DNA of 64,000 nt from Flaccisagitta enflata (GCA_965153355.1 OZ231127.1:28892001-28956000), one strand, 5' to 3'; positions 1 to 15,959 are shown, counted from the stretch's first letter. The notes: generated from the sequence alone by a model not told the origin. Translations and numbers: made by a program.

Positions 1-245
1 CTTTTCTTTCTCTTCATCTTTGTGTCCATTCATACTTTAATCACTTACCTCCATTGAAGATGAGTGGTTTATAGTCCGACCCATCCGTCGCAGTCGGTTT
101 CCTTTTTCCGCATGGTCTATGGGTCCTTGATGAGTGAAGTGGAGTTGGTGCCAGATGTTGCACATTTTGCATTTATTCTTAAAGGCCTCTCCATTTCTTG
201 GTGATATGTCTAAAACTGGCTATGCTCCACGTATAATCTCAAGCA
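1..245. other. Unannotated left edge
   Basis: Ordinary mixed-composition sequence with no coding, RNA or repeat signal that I can support. It ends where a GAAT array begins. Confidence 0.5.
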
Positions 246-348
246 GAATGAATGAATGAATGAATGAATGAATGAATGAATGAATGAATGAATGAATGAA
301 TGAATGAATGAATGAATGAACTCAACAATAAAATATCTTGTTGAAGTT

Positions 349-439
<91 letters not shown>

Positions 440-609
440 CCCCAGTGTTATTACATGTTTGTCTTCAATCTAGACGAAATTACGGAAGTATCGTCTGTTG
501 GTCCCCAAATTCGTGGACGCGTGAAAAAGCCATTCCGTAACTTGGATGATCTTACAGAGCCAGATCTCTGCTATTCCATCACACAGTCATGATCATCGTC
601 ATCTCCCCT

Positions 610-652
<43 letters not shown>
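246..652. repeat. Microsatellite cluster: (GAAT)n, (CAA)n, (CT)n
   Basis: Three separate arrays lie together: GAAT about 246-319, CAA about 349-440 and CT about 613-652. Poly-Thr and poly-Gln reading frames across the CAA run are products of the repeat and have no flanking protein signal. Confidence 0.95.
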
Positions 653-655
<3 letters not shown>

Positions 656-978
656 GCCTTTTTGCAGTCCTCTTCCTCCTCTCTGTCTTAACTCACGTTC
701 AGTGACTGAATGTGATGGAATCCTGTTAGATCGAGTTACGCACATTTCGCAAGCATCTGTCCACCTATTTCTCATTTCACCCTTTCCTTCTTTTTTGAGC
801 CTCACCCAGATCCGCTTGTCAAATTTCATCACTTAGGGTTAATTCTCTGTCTACCCTCGCTATCAGTTTCTGCATTTCCTTTTCTTTATTTCCTTTTTGT
901 CGGTTTATTTCTTTTTTCTTTCTTTTTCTTTTTCTTCTGGTTTTTCTTTCTTCTTTTGCATTTCCTTCGTTTTATTTT

Positions 979-1866
<888 letters not shown>

Positions 1867-2098
1867 CTCAAGTCTGCCCCTCTTTGTCCCCCACACTCTC
1901 TCTCTCTCTCCCTTTTTTTTCCCGCTCTCTTTCTCTCCTTGCTCGGGGCGACTTTGTCTAATCATTGTTGCGAGTAAATGGATAACGAATGCTGGACTGG
2001 ACGTAGTTCCGCCTTCTGCCACTCTATTTGGTGGGCAAACTCACCAACGTCGATCAATGATTTATGCCTTTCCAAATTTACATCACGTTTTGCCATCA

Positions 2099-2099
<1 letters not shown>

Positions 2100-2164
<65 letters not shown>
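2100..2164. repeat. (CT)n array
   Basis: A pure CT dinucleotide run lying just left of the hAT-type element. Confidence 0.95.
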
Positions 2165-2167
<3 letters not shown>

Positions 2168-2189
2168 TCAATATCTGTTGCTTTATGTC

Positions 2190-2704
2190 CAGCCCTGAAA
2201 ATAGAGCGGGCCCGCGGGCCCGAGGCCCGCAAATTGGCCGTCGGGCCCGCAAATTGAGCTAGCTGCGGGCCCGACGGGCCCGCAGCAACTAAGCTTGGTA
2301 CCCTTGAATCATGACTTGATCCACCTTACATTCTTTTATTCTTACGGCGAACTGTCGTTTTGTCTTAAGGTAAAATTGATATCAAACAGAAAAATACTAA
2401 TACCAAAGTTTTCTTTCTCCTGTCCTGGAGTTAAAAAGACTCCTGTAGACACTTCTCAGCTGCTCAATGTCAGAAGAAATTGTTTAAAATGGTTTCATTT
2501 GGAATTCGATGATTCAAAATGTCTTGCTTTACCTTATGTATAGTCAGTGAGGGTTCACAAGGCCCTCTTCCATTTATTTCAGTTCTACTTTTCGTACAGC
2601 CATTTCTATTTTGGGAGAGAGAGCGATAGAGCGATAGAGCGATAGAGCGATAGAGCGATAGAGCGATAGAGCGATAGAGCGATAGAGCGATAGAGTGATA
2701 GAGC

Positions 2705-2767
<63 letters not shown>

Positions 2768-3002
2768 CGAGAGGGACGGAGGGACGGGCAAAACCTCTTA
2801 GAGAAAAGTTACCATCATTCTTTGCATAATTCTTTCCATTTATTAGTTTGCATTGATAGAGAAACTCACAGTAGTGTTGTAGCAGTGTGTTTACATAGGC
2901 TTATGACAGCAGTCGGGCCCGCTGTTTTCCTTTCGGGCCCGCAAAAATTGGGAGGAGCGGGCCCGACGGGCCCGCTGAAAGAAATTACTATTTTCAGGGC
3001 TG
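2190..3002. mobile_element. Non-autonomous hAT-type element with 8-bp target duplication
   Basis: The ends are inverted repeats: CAGCCCTGAAAATAG at 2190-2204 and its complement at 2988-3002. The octamer TTTATGTC lies immediately outside both ends (2182-2189 and 3003-3010), a perfect 8-bp target-site duplication of the hAT kind. Subterminal regions on both sides are packed with the palindrome CGGGCCCG (about 2207-2284 and 2915-2975), plausible transposase-binding sites. The 813-bp body has no transposase frame. It holds an octanucleotide array (GATAGAGC, about 2621-2705) followed by (CA)n to 2766. Superfamily assignment rests on TSD length and the CAG terminus. Confidence 0.85.
2621..2766. repeat. 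(GATAGAGC)n followed by (CA)n
   Basis: About ten copies of an 8-bp unit run directly into a CA dinucleotide array of about 60 bp. Both lie inside the hAT-type element, so this compound satellite could be spread with it. Confidence 0.9.
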
Positions 3003-3087
3003 TTTATGTCTCTGTCTGTATCTCTGACCTCATCTTTCTGTTAATCTTTAGATGAGGACAAGTAACTCTACAAGAGACTTTCTCCCT

Positions 3088-3275
3088 TCGTCGGTCCGTC
3101 CATACGTTGGTCCATGGTGTTCGAGTCAAAAAGTGTGAAAACGCGCATTTATGATGCAGCAGTTATGATGGTCTGTGTGTTTAAGTGAGCATGGGGAGAG
3201 GGATGGTATGGATGAGGGTTGCGTGCCCCTGCCTAACCGTTCACAGCGATTCGGGGACCCCGCGTCACTTGTTGC
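3088..3275 (+). mobile_element. Hairpin-element relative, 5' truncated (HINE-like)
   Basis: It carries the GTCY run (GTCGGTCCGTCC), then CGAGTCAAAAAGTGTGAAAA, CGCGCATTTATG, GTGCCCCTGCC and TTCACAGCGATTC. This order is shared with the fragment at 24937-25087 and with the element at 26708-26924. The 5' hairpin is missing. Confidence 0.5.
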
Positions 3276-3429
3276 CTCCATTTCTGTCCGTATCTTACTT
3301 TCAAATGTTTGTCTGTCTTTGCTGTCTCTGTCTTTGCCCGTATATTATGTCTGGTTGTCTCTTCTCTCTGTCTGTCTTCTTCTTTTTGTCTGTCTGTGTC
3401 TTTCTCTCTGTCGACCGCTTACTTGCTGA

Positions 3430-3800
<371 letters not shown>

Positions 3801-4282
3801 CTATCTTAAATGTCAGCCTGCATTTTCAGAAATGCACCCCCGCATCTAGTACAAGAAGGGCTAATACTTTCGATTGAAATTTATTGGTGTAAGCTGTACG
3901 AAAATAGGGATGACTCAATAAGTATCCAATTATAGACGGATGGATGGATGATTGAAAGATGATTGAATGATTGAAAGATGCTCAAAGAAAGAATCAGGTT
4001 GCATGTATAATGTCAGTTAAGGACGAGGAGACCAATTTGCATCTACAATGTGATGGCTTATTGCTAATTGTATGATGAATTTCTCATTCATAGCACCTGC
4101 ATGAATAATGAATCAGTTTTTTCCGTCTGTTGATAAGGTTGTTTTTTTCATTCCGTCTATGAACAGTCTGTCAAGCCAACCATTGTTGATTGTTTCAACA
4201 AATTTCCCCTTGTATCTTCGCGATTTTCACACCGCTTTAACTTTTCACTTTCTCTCTTTTATTCTTTCTTCTTTAATTGCCC

Positions 4283-4436
4283 TTTTTAGTCGCGGATACG
4301 CGAGTCTATGCCTTGCCGTGTTGGTCGGTAGGTCGGTCCATCAGTCCGTCCGTAACAATTTCAATTGTAAGCTGTTTTTTGCATTACTGCTCCTGCCCAA
4401 CCGTCCGCGACTGTCCTGCCGTGTATCCGGCCTTAT
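4283..4436 (+). mobile_element. Hairpin-ended element, HINE-like, copy 1
   Basis: It begins TTTTTAGTCGCGG with a 5' hairpin (AGTCGCG / CGCGAGT), then a GTCGGTAGGTCGGTCC run. A central segment ends GCTCCTGCCCAACCGTCC, followed by an internal CGCGACT, a GC hairpin (GCCGTGTATCCGGC) and CCTTATT. The order matches the copies at 23932 and 48900. Confidence 0.75.
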
Positions 4437-4501
4437 TCCATTCTTTCTTTCTGTCTTACTTTCTTTATTTGTTTTTGCCTGCCTGTCTTTCTTTTTTCTC
4501 T

Positions 4502-4620
4502 TTTGGTCGCGGGCACGCGACTCTTCACGTTGATTTGTCCGTCCGTCCGTGTTATAGGTTATTGTAAGGTATATAAGGGTGAAATATTACAATTTTGTAG
4601 GCACCTGCTCAACCGTCCTC
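4502..4620 (+). mobile_element. Hairpin-ended element, 3' truncated
   Basis: Starts TTTTGGTCGCGGGCACGCGACT and continues with a GTCCGTCC run, but has no recognisable 3' hairpin. Another copy of the family begins about 10 bp downstream and may have interrupted it. Confidence 0.55.
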
Positions 4621-4629
4621 ATGTTGGGC

Positions 4630-4791
4630 TTTTTAGTCGCGTGCTACGCGACTCTACATCCCGCTATGTCGGTTGGTTCGTCGGTCGGTCTCTTTTTGAG
4701 CATACGGCTCCTGCCCAGATAACCTAGTGACCTCCAACACTGCTCCTACCCACCTGCACGAAACTAGGGTAGCCGTGTTTCCGGCCTTGTT
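4630..4791 (+). mobile_element. Hairpin-ended element, HINE-like, copy 3
   Basis: The 5' hairpin is perfect: AGTCGCGT, loop GCT, ACGCGACT. A GTCGGTTGGTTCGTCGG run follows. The 3' end is GTGTTTCCGGCCTTGTT. The internal X' copy is degenerate here. The copy at 63492-63688 has the same 8-bp stem. Confidence 0.75.
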
Positions 4792-4856
4792 TTTTCTGTC
4801 TTTCATTCTGTCTTTCTCCATTTCTTTTTTTTTTCTTTTCTTTTTCTTTTCTTTTT

Positions 4857-6472
<1,616 letters not shown>

Positions 6473-9400
6473 TCACACGGAACATTTTCTATGAAACGTT
6501 TCGCTGGTCATAATTCCTCCCTCTTTGGTCGTCAACTCATCCAGCTTATCTCCCAATTTCGATATTTTGTTGAGCAGCGTCGCCAATTCGACGTCGTATT
6601 TCTTCATCTTCACTTCCATCTCGGCCAATTTCGTGAAATTGTCTTTGGCCTTTTGATAAAGACCGTCGGCTTTGGATTTGGCTTTGGCCACTTCCGTTTT
6701 AAGACTCGTTCCGTTGGAGAATAATCGAGATTGGACTTTCTCCAACAGATAATTCTGCGCCTGACTGTCGGCCGTTATTTCTCTGGCGATCGCCTCCGCG
6801 TCCGAAACGACTTGAATCAAAGACGATTCTGAGCCTTCTTCCGGTCCTCCCGACATTCGATTGGTTTCGTTGATTTTCCTCTTCAACTCGTTCGTCCGGA
6901 CTTCCAGTCTCTTGACGTGCATTTCCGTGAGACCTTTCGTGACGTTGGTCTCGGTCAATTTCATCTTGATTCTATTAGAGTCGGTTTTTGCTTCATTCAT
7001 GATTTCCGCCGATTTGTCGATCGCTTCCTCGGCGTCTTTTTGAAGCTCTTCGACGTCGACGGTCTTGTTCATCGTCATCTCGATGAGGCTCTCGGCGTCG
7101 GCGGCCGTCGACGTCAAGTTGGCCGCCTTTTCGACGAGTCGACGAGAGTGTTGAAGATGCTCTTTGGTGGTTTCGAGGATGTGGTGGATGCCGTTGGTGG
7201 AGTCGATGATTTCATTAATTTCTCTTGAGAATTCGGTCATGTTGAGATTCTCGATGGTGACGTTGACGATTCTCAAGAGAGTCTCTTTGATAGCCGTTGG
7301 ATCTGTTTTTGCATCCACGGTGTTGTTGAGGAAGTCGTCGACGTCGTCGAGGAGAGATTGGGAAGCATTTTGTCCCGCTGCCACTTCATTCCTATGCCTT
7401 TCTGAAACCTCCTTGGCCCTGAAAGCGTGAGTGTGAGACGCATTGGCAGCTTCCAACAATCCCGCCGTTGTGTTCAACTGCCTGGTCGAGATCCTGAGCA
7501 AGTTCTCATTCACTTGAGAAATGGAGTTGACGAGGTTTTCCAGCATCACCGATTTGCGCACGAATCCGTCGCAACCTGCCGCCAAATCGCAGGTGCCATT
7601 ATTTTTGCATATCAACTCGCAATGATTGCATCCGGTTTCATTGCCACAAAGACGCAAATGAAATTGCTGGATAGACTTTTCCAATATTTCCACAACATCC
7701 TCGCCAAAAAGCAAACCAACAGTGTTGTTGTGAAACAGCGTCTTCTGAATCGGGTCAGACTGATTGAAATCCTGCCAGAGAGTCTGATTGTTTAAGAATG
7801 ACGTCATCGCGGCCATTTTGGCTTTGACTTTGACGCTCATCGATTCGGATTCCATCTTCAATTTGGAAATTTCCGCCAAAATCTTCGTCATATTTCTGCT
7901 ATTAATACTCTCGATCTTTTCAAACAATACCGACGCGATTTGTTTGGCCGTCAAAGTGGCGTTGTCCATTTCAACGGCGATGTCTTGGGACTTGTCAAAA
8001 AGCGTGATATCGGCTTCTATGGTTTCGTCCATCATGTCGTTGTGCTTTGACAATTGTTTGAAAATGTCGATGACTTTTTCTTTGAGATTGTCCACGTCTT
8101 TTTCAATGTCGTAACTGGGAAGTGCGGAATGGCTGATTTTCTGCAATTTGCGAGAGAGTTCATTCAGCGTCTCTCTCACGGTTTTGTCGATGACATTTTC
8201 TCGATAACTATGAGCCAGAGACGACATGGATTTGGTTTCCCAGTCGAGTTCTTTGATATCTCTGTCCCAATTGTCGAAGCAATCGCCGCAGGGTTTGCAT
8301 CTCGGCAATTGCCCCGTCGTGCCTCGGTCGCATTGACCGCACTTGTGACCGGAAATTCCCTTTTTGCAAGAACATTTCCCAGTTTTTCTGTCGCATTGTC
8401 GCTCTTCGGAACCGTTGGGGTCGCAATTGCAAGGCTCGCAAGTATCGCTGGATGGATCGCCCCAGTGATTGTCCTGACACTCGGAACAAGTTCTGCCTCC
8501 GTAAGTGGGTTTGCATTGGCATTGGCCGGTGAATTCATTGCATCTTTTATCCAGTGATCCAACGGAACTGCAAGAACAAGACTCGCAGCCTTTTCCAGAC
8601 GCGATTTTCCAATAATTTGTCGCGCATCTGTCACATTTCAAGCCAACGACATTTGGCAGACATTTGCATTGACCCATCTCGTCGCATTTGCCCAATTCTG
8701 ATGGAATGGTTCCTAGCATGTCGCATTGACAGGCTTTACATCCTTCTTTCTTCGGATCTCCGTAATATCCATTCTCACATTTTTCGCAGTAAAAGCCGGT
8801 TGTGTGATTCAGACATTTTTTACACTCTCCAGTTACTTTATCGCAAGAATCTGGGACTGAGTGATCGATGTTATTGTTGCAAAAGCATTTCTGACAACGC
8901 CCACCGGGAGCTTGTGGATTGCCAAAGAAATTCATGCTACACCTTTGGCAATTCAATCCTTCATAGCCAGGATGACACTTGCAAGCGACGTCATATTGCG
9001 TGTAAATGGAATTGCTGGGAATCAAAGAACATTCCGACGCGAAATATTGACCAGTCTCTTCTCCTCCTGGGCATTGGCAAGGCCTGCAAGGGATGCTGGC
9101 TCCTAATTGCGGATTACCGTAAAAGCCTTTCTTGCACATCTCACAATTTGGACCGGAAGTGTTGCCTGAACAGTCGATGCATTCACCAGTCAAGTCGTCG
9201 CAAATGCTGGCGTGTCCATTGCACTGACAAGGCTGGCAATTCGGGAAGCCATAATAACCTGGCAAACATTTGTCACAAATTCCACCATAGACGTTGGAAA
9301 TGCAGGGACATTGACCGGTTCTTTCGTCGCAAAGATTCGATTTGGACCCAAGTCGATTGCAATTGCAAGGTTGACAACCTTGAGGACCAAATCCGAAAAA

Positions 9401-12400
9401 TCCCGGCACGCAGCGATCGCATCTTCTTCCCATGATGTTGCTTTTACAGAGACAATTTCCTCCAAATTCGTTGCAAATGGTGCTGATGGAGCCAGTCAGA
9501 TCGCATGAGCAAGGAGGCGGCGCGGTAATCTCTATACCAACGGAACAAATGTATTTTTTGCATGGCTCGGGTATCTCACCCTTGGATACATTAAATGTGT
9601 ATTCTCTGCATTTGTGCTCGGTGTATTCATTCTTCATGTGCTCCGCGTAATCTGATCCTTTGAAGATGTTGACAGAATCCACTGTTGGTACTAACATGAT
9701 GGAGTCAATGTGCATCGTCGTTGATGAAGAGGAAGGTGACAACGAAGATTCAGCTTGGCTGACTTTAGCGCCATTGAATTCCAGAGTCAATTCATAACCA
9801 ACGCCTCTTTCCAGGCAAAAAGGCGATTCAATGAGGAAATATCCTTTACTGGACGAAAGGTCAATTTGCTTCTTGTCCATCTTTTCGTTGGTGTCTTTGC
9901 ATTTACCATTAGGATTGACCTTGTAAGGTCGATTTAAAAAGACTGAGACGTTTTTAAAGCTGGACGCGTGTGAGGAATCAAATCTGATTACCAATTGGTA
10001 ATTCATGGTTTTGGCGATATTGTTGATGGAAAAGGACAGATTTTGGCCGGCTTTGACCTCCACCAAATCACCGGTCCACGTTTGTTTTTCTCCCAAAGCC
10101 AATGGACGTTTGACAAACTTGACTTGTCCCACACTGTATTCAGCCTCGTACAGATAATGATCCATCATGACGCAATAATGCCCCGGTTTGGGCTTCTCAC
10201 ATTGACGGCCTTCCATATTGAGCCTGCATCTGCATTGACCATCGGCGGTGTTGCAATTGTTATCATAAGATGAGCCGGGATTGCAATCACAAGGCAAACA
10301 ACCATCTTCGTGGTCGGACAGACCGAAGAACCCAGGATAACATTGATCACACTTCCGCCCAAACACGTTCTTTTTACAAATACAAATGCCGGTATTTTGA
10401 TCGCATCCCATATTTCCCTCTGTGCCGAGAGTATTGCATTTACAAGGCTGACAACCTTCCGGATTGGACGGGTCGAGATTCCAATAACCCGGTTTGCATC
10501 TGTCACATTTCTCGCCTTCGACATTCCTTTTGCAAATGCATCTGCCGGCGATCATGCCGAGTTTCTCATCGGTGTGACTCTGACATTCTCCGTTGTTTTC
10601 CGATCCAACGGCGGAACAATCGCATCGCTTACAAATGGCCGGATCGCTCAATCTTCGCCCGGGTTCTTGATAATATCCCGGCCGACATTGTTCGCAGTTG
10701 GCGCCCATCGTGTGATGCAGACAATCGTCGCAAACGCCGCCGGTGCGATTCCCCGACGCCAAATATTTGAACGGATCGAAATGGCATCTATCGGCGTGTC
10801 CGTGGCATTCGCATCTTTTGCAAGCGTTGGTCATGCTACCGATAGCCGGCATCCACGGCAAGTCGTTGTAGAAATCCTCGCATTGCTCGCAATTCAGGCC
10901 TTTGGTGTTGTGCTGACACTCGCATTTGCCGTAGACCATATCCCGACGATGAATCTGCTGATTATCCAAAGGAATACATCGGGAAGCGTGACCGTAGCAA
11001 GAGCATGATCCTCTCACCACCATATCGTAGATGGCATAGTAATATTTCTCGTGAATCCCGCGACTATCGTCCAACAAATTATCGCCGAGATTATGCAAAT
11101 GAGTGAAATTGACGCGCAAATTGGTCATTTTGAGCAAGTCCTGCACGTCGCTGGCGTAAGGGTCGTCGATTTCGATGTTGGGACTCAGGACGCGGAAGAT
11201 GACTTCGCCTCTGGTGCTGGGAGCCACGTCGGAATAACGGCCTTCGCAGACAACGTCCGTGATGGAAGTTTGAGGGGCGCGCGGAATGCCCGGGAAAGTA
11301 GATTCGCAATCGTAGGCGAAATAACGATAAATTCTCCAAGTTCGGCCGTGGTCTGACGATTTCTCCACGATCATTCCCGCCGGCCGAAATGTCTTGAAAG
11401 TCATGATGAGATGAGTGAAATGGAACTCGGCTTCTAAATCCAAACGGATGCTGACTCGTTCTTGGCCGTTTTCCGCCTGCCACCAGGAGGAGCGTCGGTA
11501 ACCACTTCCGCCAAGTGCAGACGACCCTGAAGTAGGCGCATGTAATTTGGTTACAAGTACAACTTTTCTCGCAAAAAAACAAAAACAAAAACCAAAAACA
11601 AAAACAAAAACAAAAACAAAAACAAAAACAAAAACAAAAACAAAAACAAAAACAAAAACAAAAACAAAAACAAAAACAAACAGGAAGAAAATAGAATAAA
11701 TAGAAAATGAAAATGAAAAAAAAAAACAAAAACAAAAACAAAAAACAAAAACAAAAACAAAAACAAAAACAAAAACAAAAACAAAAACAAAAACAAAAAC
11801 AAAAACAAAAACAAAAACAAAACATATCTTTTACGATCGCGAAAGTCTACCTGAAGCGTAGTTGGCGATGACGTTGCTCAAGACGTGGCTACGCGGTCCC
11901 AGCGGATCTCGACTGTCGCAAGTGAAGCATTTCTCCGTCTCATCCAAATGAGAAATGACGCAATAACGTTGAGGACGATCCAAACCACAAGTGGACGAAG
12001 CGTGGAATTGAGATTCGCGACCGATGAGCAAATCGCCTGTCGCGGGATAACAACTGCTTTGATGACATGGAGAAGGACTTACGCCGCCGTAGAACCGAGG
12101 ATGAGGATAAGACAGATCAACGACGCCGTTTCTATCATCGTCGTCGCCAGTGGCGCCGGGAGCGAGGGCGCCGAAGGAAGAGACGCCGGTGCCGAGAACG
12201 ACGTCGTCGAAACCGTCGCCGTTGAAGTCGCCCCCGACGCCGCCGATGTCAACGTCGTCGTCATCCGGCAAAGGATAGGCGTGGTTGGTGAAGTATTCGA
12301 TGGAGTTTGGATCTCCGACGAGGCCTGTTGTTGCGGCAGCTGCGGCGCCGCCGACTCGGGATGCTGCTGCTGCGTCATCACGTCTTTGAGCGTTGGTGGC

Positions 12401-12445
12401 GAGGGAAGCCGCCGTGACGACGAGAAGAATCCACGTCAATCGCAT
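6473..12445 (-). CDS. LAMB1: Laminin subunit beta (beta-1/2 type), two coding exons
   Basis: Secreted basement-membrane chain that forms a disulfide-linked coiled-coil trimer with alpha and gamma chains. Exon 1 is 12445-11851 and exon 2 is 11526-6473. The donor GTAGAC and the acceptor after CTTCAG join in phase 1, giving about 1882 residues (human beta-1 has about 1790). Domains in order: signal peptide 1-19; an unusual Ala/Asp-rich spacer about 20-115; LN domain about 115-370 (SCYPATGDLLIG, then SSWWQAENGQERVSIRLDLE across the junction); LE repeats about 370-650; L4/type-IV domain about 658-874; further cysteine-rich LE repeats to about 1280; coiled coil to the end, interrupted by a cysteine-rich beta-knob about 1490-1525. 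The terminal KCSV provides the cysteine expected to bond the gamma chain. Identity as a beta chain is secure; beta-1 versus beta-2 is not resolved. Confidence 0.95.
11527..11850 (-). repeat. Laminin intron with (CAAAAA)n hexanucleotide array
   Basis: The only coding intron of the gene (324 bp) is almost filled by a hexanucleotide repeat, CAAAAA on the plus strand and TTTTTG in the transcript, at about 11576-11680 and 11726-11822. The U-rich array sits upstream of the acceptor and could act as an extended pyrimidine-like tract. Confidence 0.9.
11851..12445 (-). CDS. LAMB1: Laminin beta exon 1: signal peptide, acidic spacer, LN start
   Basis: The start ATG was chosen at 12445 because MRLTWILLVVTAASLATNA is a good signal peptide; an in-frame upstream extension adds a polar stretch that would mask it. 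After the signal peptide comes about 95 residues rich in Ala, Gly and Asp. Within it, residues 72-85 read GDFNGDGFDDVVLG, which fits the FG-GAP/VCBS calcium-loop pattern DxNGDGxxD. A second acidic loop, DDDDRNGVVDL, follows at 101-111. The LN domain then starts near CHQSSCYPATG (127). The exon ends in phase 1 at 11851. Confidence 0.85.
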
Positions 12446-12585
12446 TGTTCTTTTTCGGTAGTTTTGTGGAAAGGCCAAGCTGTGAGAATTTGAAGAGTGA
12501 GACAATTTAGTTGATTAGTTAAATGGCTAGTTTATCTTGTATTTGTAACAATGACAACAATAACAACAACAATAACAACAACAAT

Positions 12586-12647
<62 letters not shown>

Positions 12648-13490
12648 AACAGACAGAAAGACAGACAGACAGACAGATAGACATTAAGAACGGATGATCA
12701 GCTAGAGAAACATGGCAGAGATGAAGGAAGACATTAAATAATTCAATATTATATTTCACTTTTTAAACCTTCTCGATTTCGAATCTATCAGATTTCAGCG
12801 CCTTACCTGTTGCGACTTGAGCGCGGCTTATTCTGTGTTTGGTTTATCTCCCAAAATATCAATCCATGGTTTCCGCGTTAAATGATCAAAAAAAAAAATT
12901 TGATGAAGAGAAAACCGCGAGAAAATCTTCAAATGGCGGAAGGAGATCAAATCCCAGAAAAAGCAAGAAAAAAAAAGGTCTCTTTTCTTTTTTTTCCTCG
13001 TCGAGCGACTTTTTTTGCGCCTTGAAGGCACGTCAACAATAATGCAAATGAAGAAAAACGTATTACCGGTTTCAACCTCCTGGTCATCCTCTTCCCTTTC
13101 TTCTTCTTCTTCTTCTTCTTTTTTTATGTCCCCCTCTCCTCCTCCATCTCCTCCTCCTCCTCAACTTCCTCCTTCATCTCCTCAAACGCGTTACATTAGG
13201 GTTGTCGTCGATGTCATCCACCAATTTATTGCACTTCCTCCGTTTTCTCTTCTTCGTCTGGGATTTTTTTGCCCTCTCTTGCTCTCTTTTTTCCCTGCGG
13301 CGGCAAAGCTAAGGGGGATGATGATGATGTACGACGACCGAGTCTCGTCTTTTATCACTTTTCCCTGGAGATGCGCAGACGTGTATCTCCATTACGCAAA
13401 CACTAGCGAAGTTCACATGCATCTGGAGACTGAAACTAGTACTTATTACGCCATTCCTTCTTTAAGCAAAAAGATGGAAAGCAACATTTT
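12446..13490. repeat. Laminin upstream region with (AAC)n
   Basis: Presumed 5' flank of the laminin gene. An AAC array occupies about 12545-12646 and is followed by a short GACA run. The rest (to 13490) includes TTC- and CTC-rich stretches. I see no promoter motif I can defend. Confidence 0.6.
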
Positions 13491-13494
13491 GTGC

Positions 13495-13805
13495 GTCCAT
13501 TCATTCATTCATTCATTCATTCATTCATTCATTCATTCAAACATGCATTCATTCATTCATCTATTCATTCATTCATTCATTCATTCAAACATGCATTCAT
13601 TCATTCAGTCATTCATTCATTCATTCATTCATTCATTCATTTATTCATTCATGCATTTATTCATTCATTCAAACATCCATCCATTCATTCATTCAGTCAT
13701 TCATTCATTCATTAATTCATTCATTCATTCATTTATTCATTCATTCATTCATTCATTCATTCAAACATCCATTCATTCATTTATTCAAACAATCATACAT
13801 TCATT
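13495..13805. repeat. (ATTC)n array with interruptions
   Basis: A tetranucleotide array of about 310 bp, interrupted by AAACATGC/AAACATCC variants that recur at several points. This suggests higher-order duplication inside the array. His/Ser/Phe-repeat frames across it are not genes. Confidence 0.95.
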
Positions 13806-14051
13806 TCTGACTATGTCGTCTTGTCGATTTTCCCTCCTTTCATTCACTGCACTCTACCTTTCATTTTCCACTCTCAGTCATTACTTTATTTTCTCTTCAC
13901 CTCTTCATTCTCTCTCGGCCGTGCAATTTCTGCCGCGCGTGAATCTTCTTTACATCCTCTCCTTCAGTTGTTAAGGAAGTGCGAGGCGCCCCTGGATTTC
14001 CTTTTTCCCCGATAATCCCTCGGGTGTCAATGGGCTAAGATGTTGACTGAT

Positions 14052-14223
<172 letters not shown>

Positions 14224-14724
14224 CGATGGTGAATTTGTAAGGATCTCTTGTGAGAGATTCTTGGATTCCCTAGGATGCTCGTGAAGTGATCACGTGATTT
14301 ACCCCTTGAAACAACTCCCTTTGAATCAACCCCCTTCCTCCATACCTCCCGCCTCTCTCTCTCACCCCCTTCATCCCTTCAAAGCTCCGCCCAATTCCGT
14401 TTCCTTTATGGTGAGGCGCTGATCGCGGATTGAACAAACGCGAATTTAACAAATGACAGTCAAGGAAGTGAAGTCAAGCGTGTGAAGCCCCCCTACAGGG
14501 GCCCTACACCCTCCACCCCGAAAAAAAAACAGAAAATAAACAAAAAAATAAACATAAAGAAAACTTACAAACAAACAAAATAAGATCAAGCATTTACGCC
14601 ATACATGTATCGTTATCACTTAACACACAAGCTCGATGTCAAGACTACCAAGAATATGTCCAGGTTAGTGCTAGTAGTAGTACCGTGCATTGCGGTGGTA
14701 TTCCGAGGGGAAAAGACATAAAAG

Positions 14725-15510
<786 letters not shown>

Positions 15511-15802
15511 GTTCGGCTAGCGCGCGACTGTCATATATCCATACCGTTTATGGCCGATTTATTTCCAAAGTTTACTATCGCACTCAAAGTGTTTTTATTC
15601 TGGAGTGTCTGGTTCTCCAAGTTCTCCTAGACAGGGCCGCAGGAAAGACGTTCGTCGTCGCATCGTCTTGAGATTGAGTCTTGAGAAGCGCGTCTGCTCG
15701 TGCTCAACTCTTCCTCCCAGTCGTGCAGCTACACTTGTGGTTTTCGTTCTCTTTATGTATTTATTGCATATCTTATGGTAGTTTATGTTGTGTTGATATC
15801 AG

Positions 15803-15826
15803 TGGTTGTTGTTGTTGTTGATGTCG

Positions 15827-15869
<43 letters not shown>

Positions 15870-15883
15870 GGTTGTGGTTGTGG

Positions 15884-15932
<49 letters not shown>

Positions 15933-15959
15933 CGTTTTTATTGTTATAGTTGTTTTTCG

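Noticed and set aside
7427-11356. Several antisense and alternate-frame open frames over the laminin exon
   Set aside because: Shadows of a cysteine- and codon-biased coding exon; none shows a domain of its own.
13015-13974. 319-residue frame with a His/Ser/Phe repeat
   Set aside because: Half is the ATTC array, and the rest has no recognisable domain.
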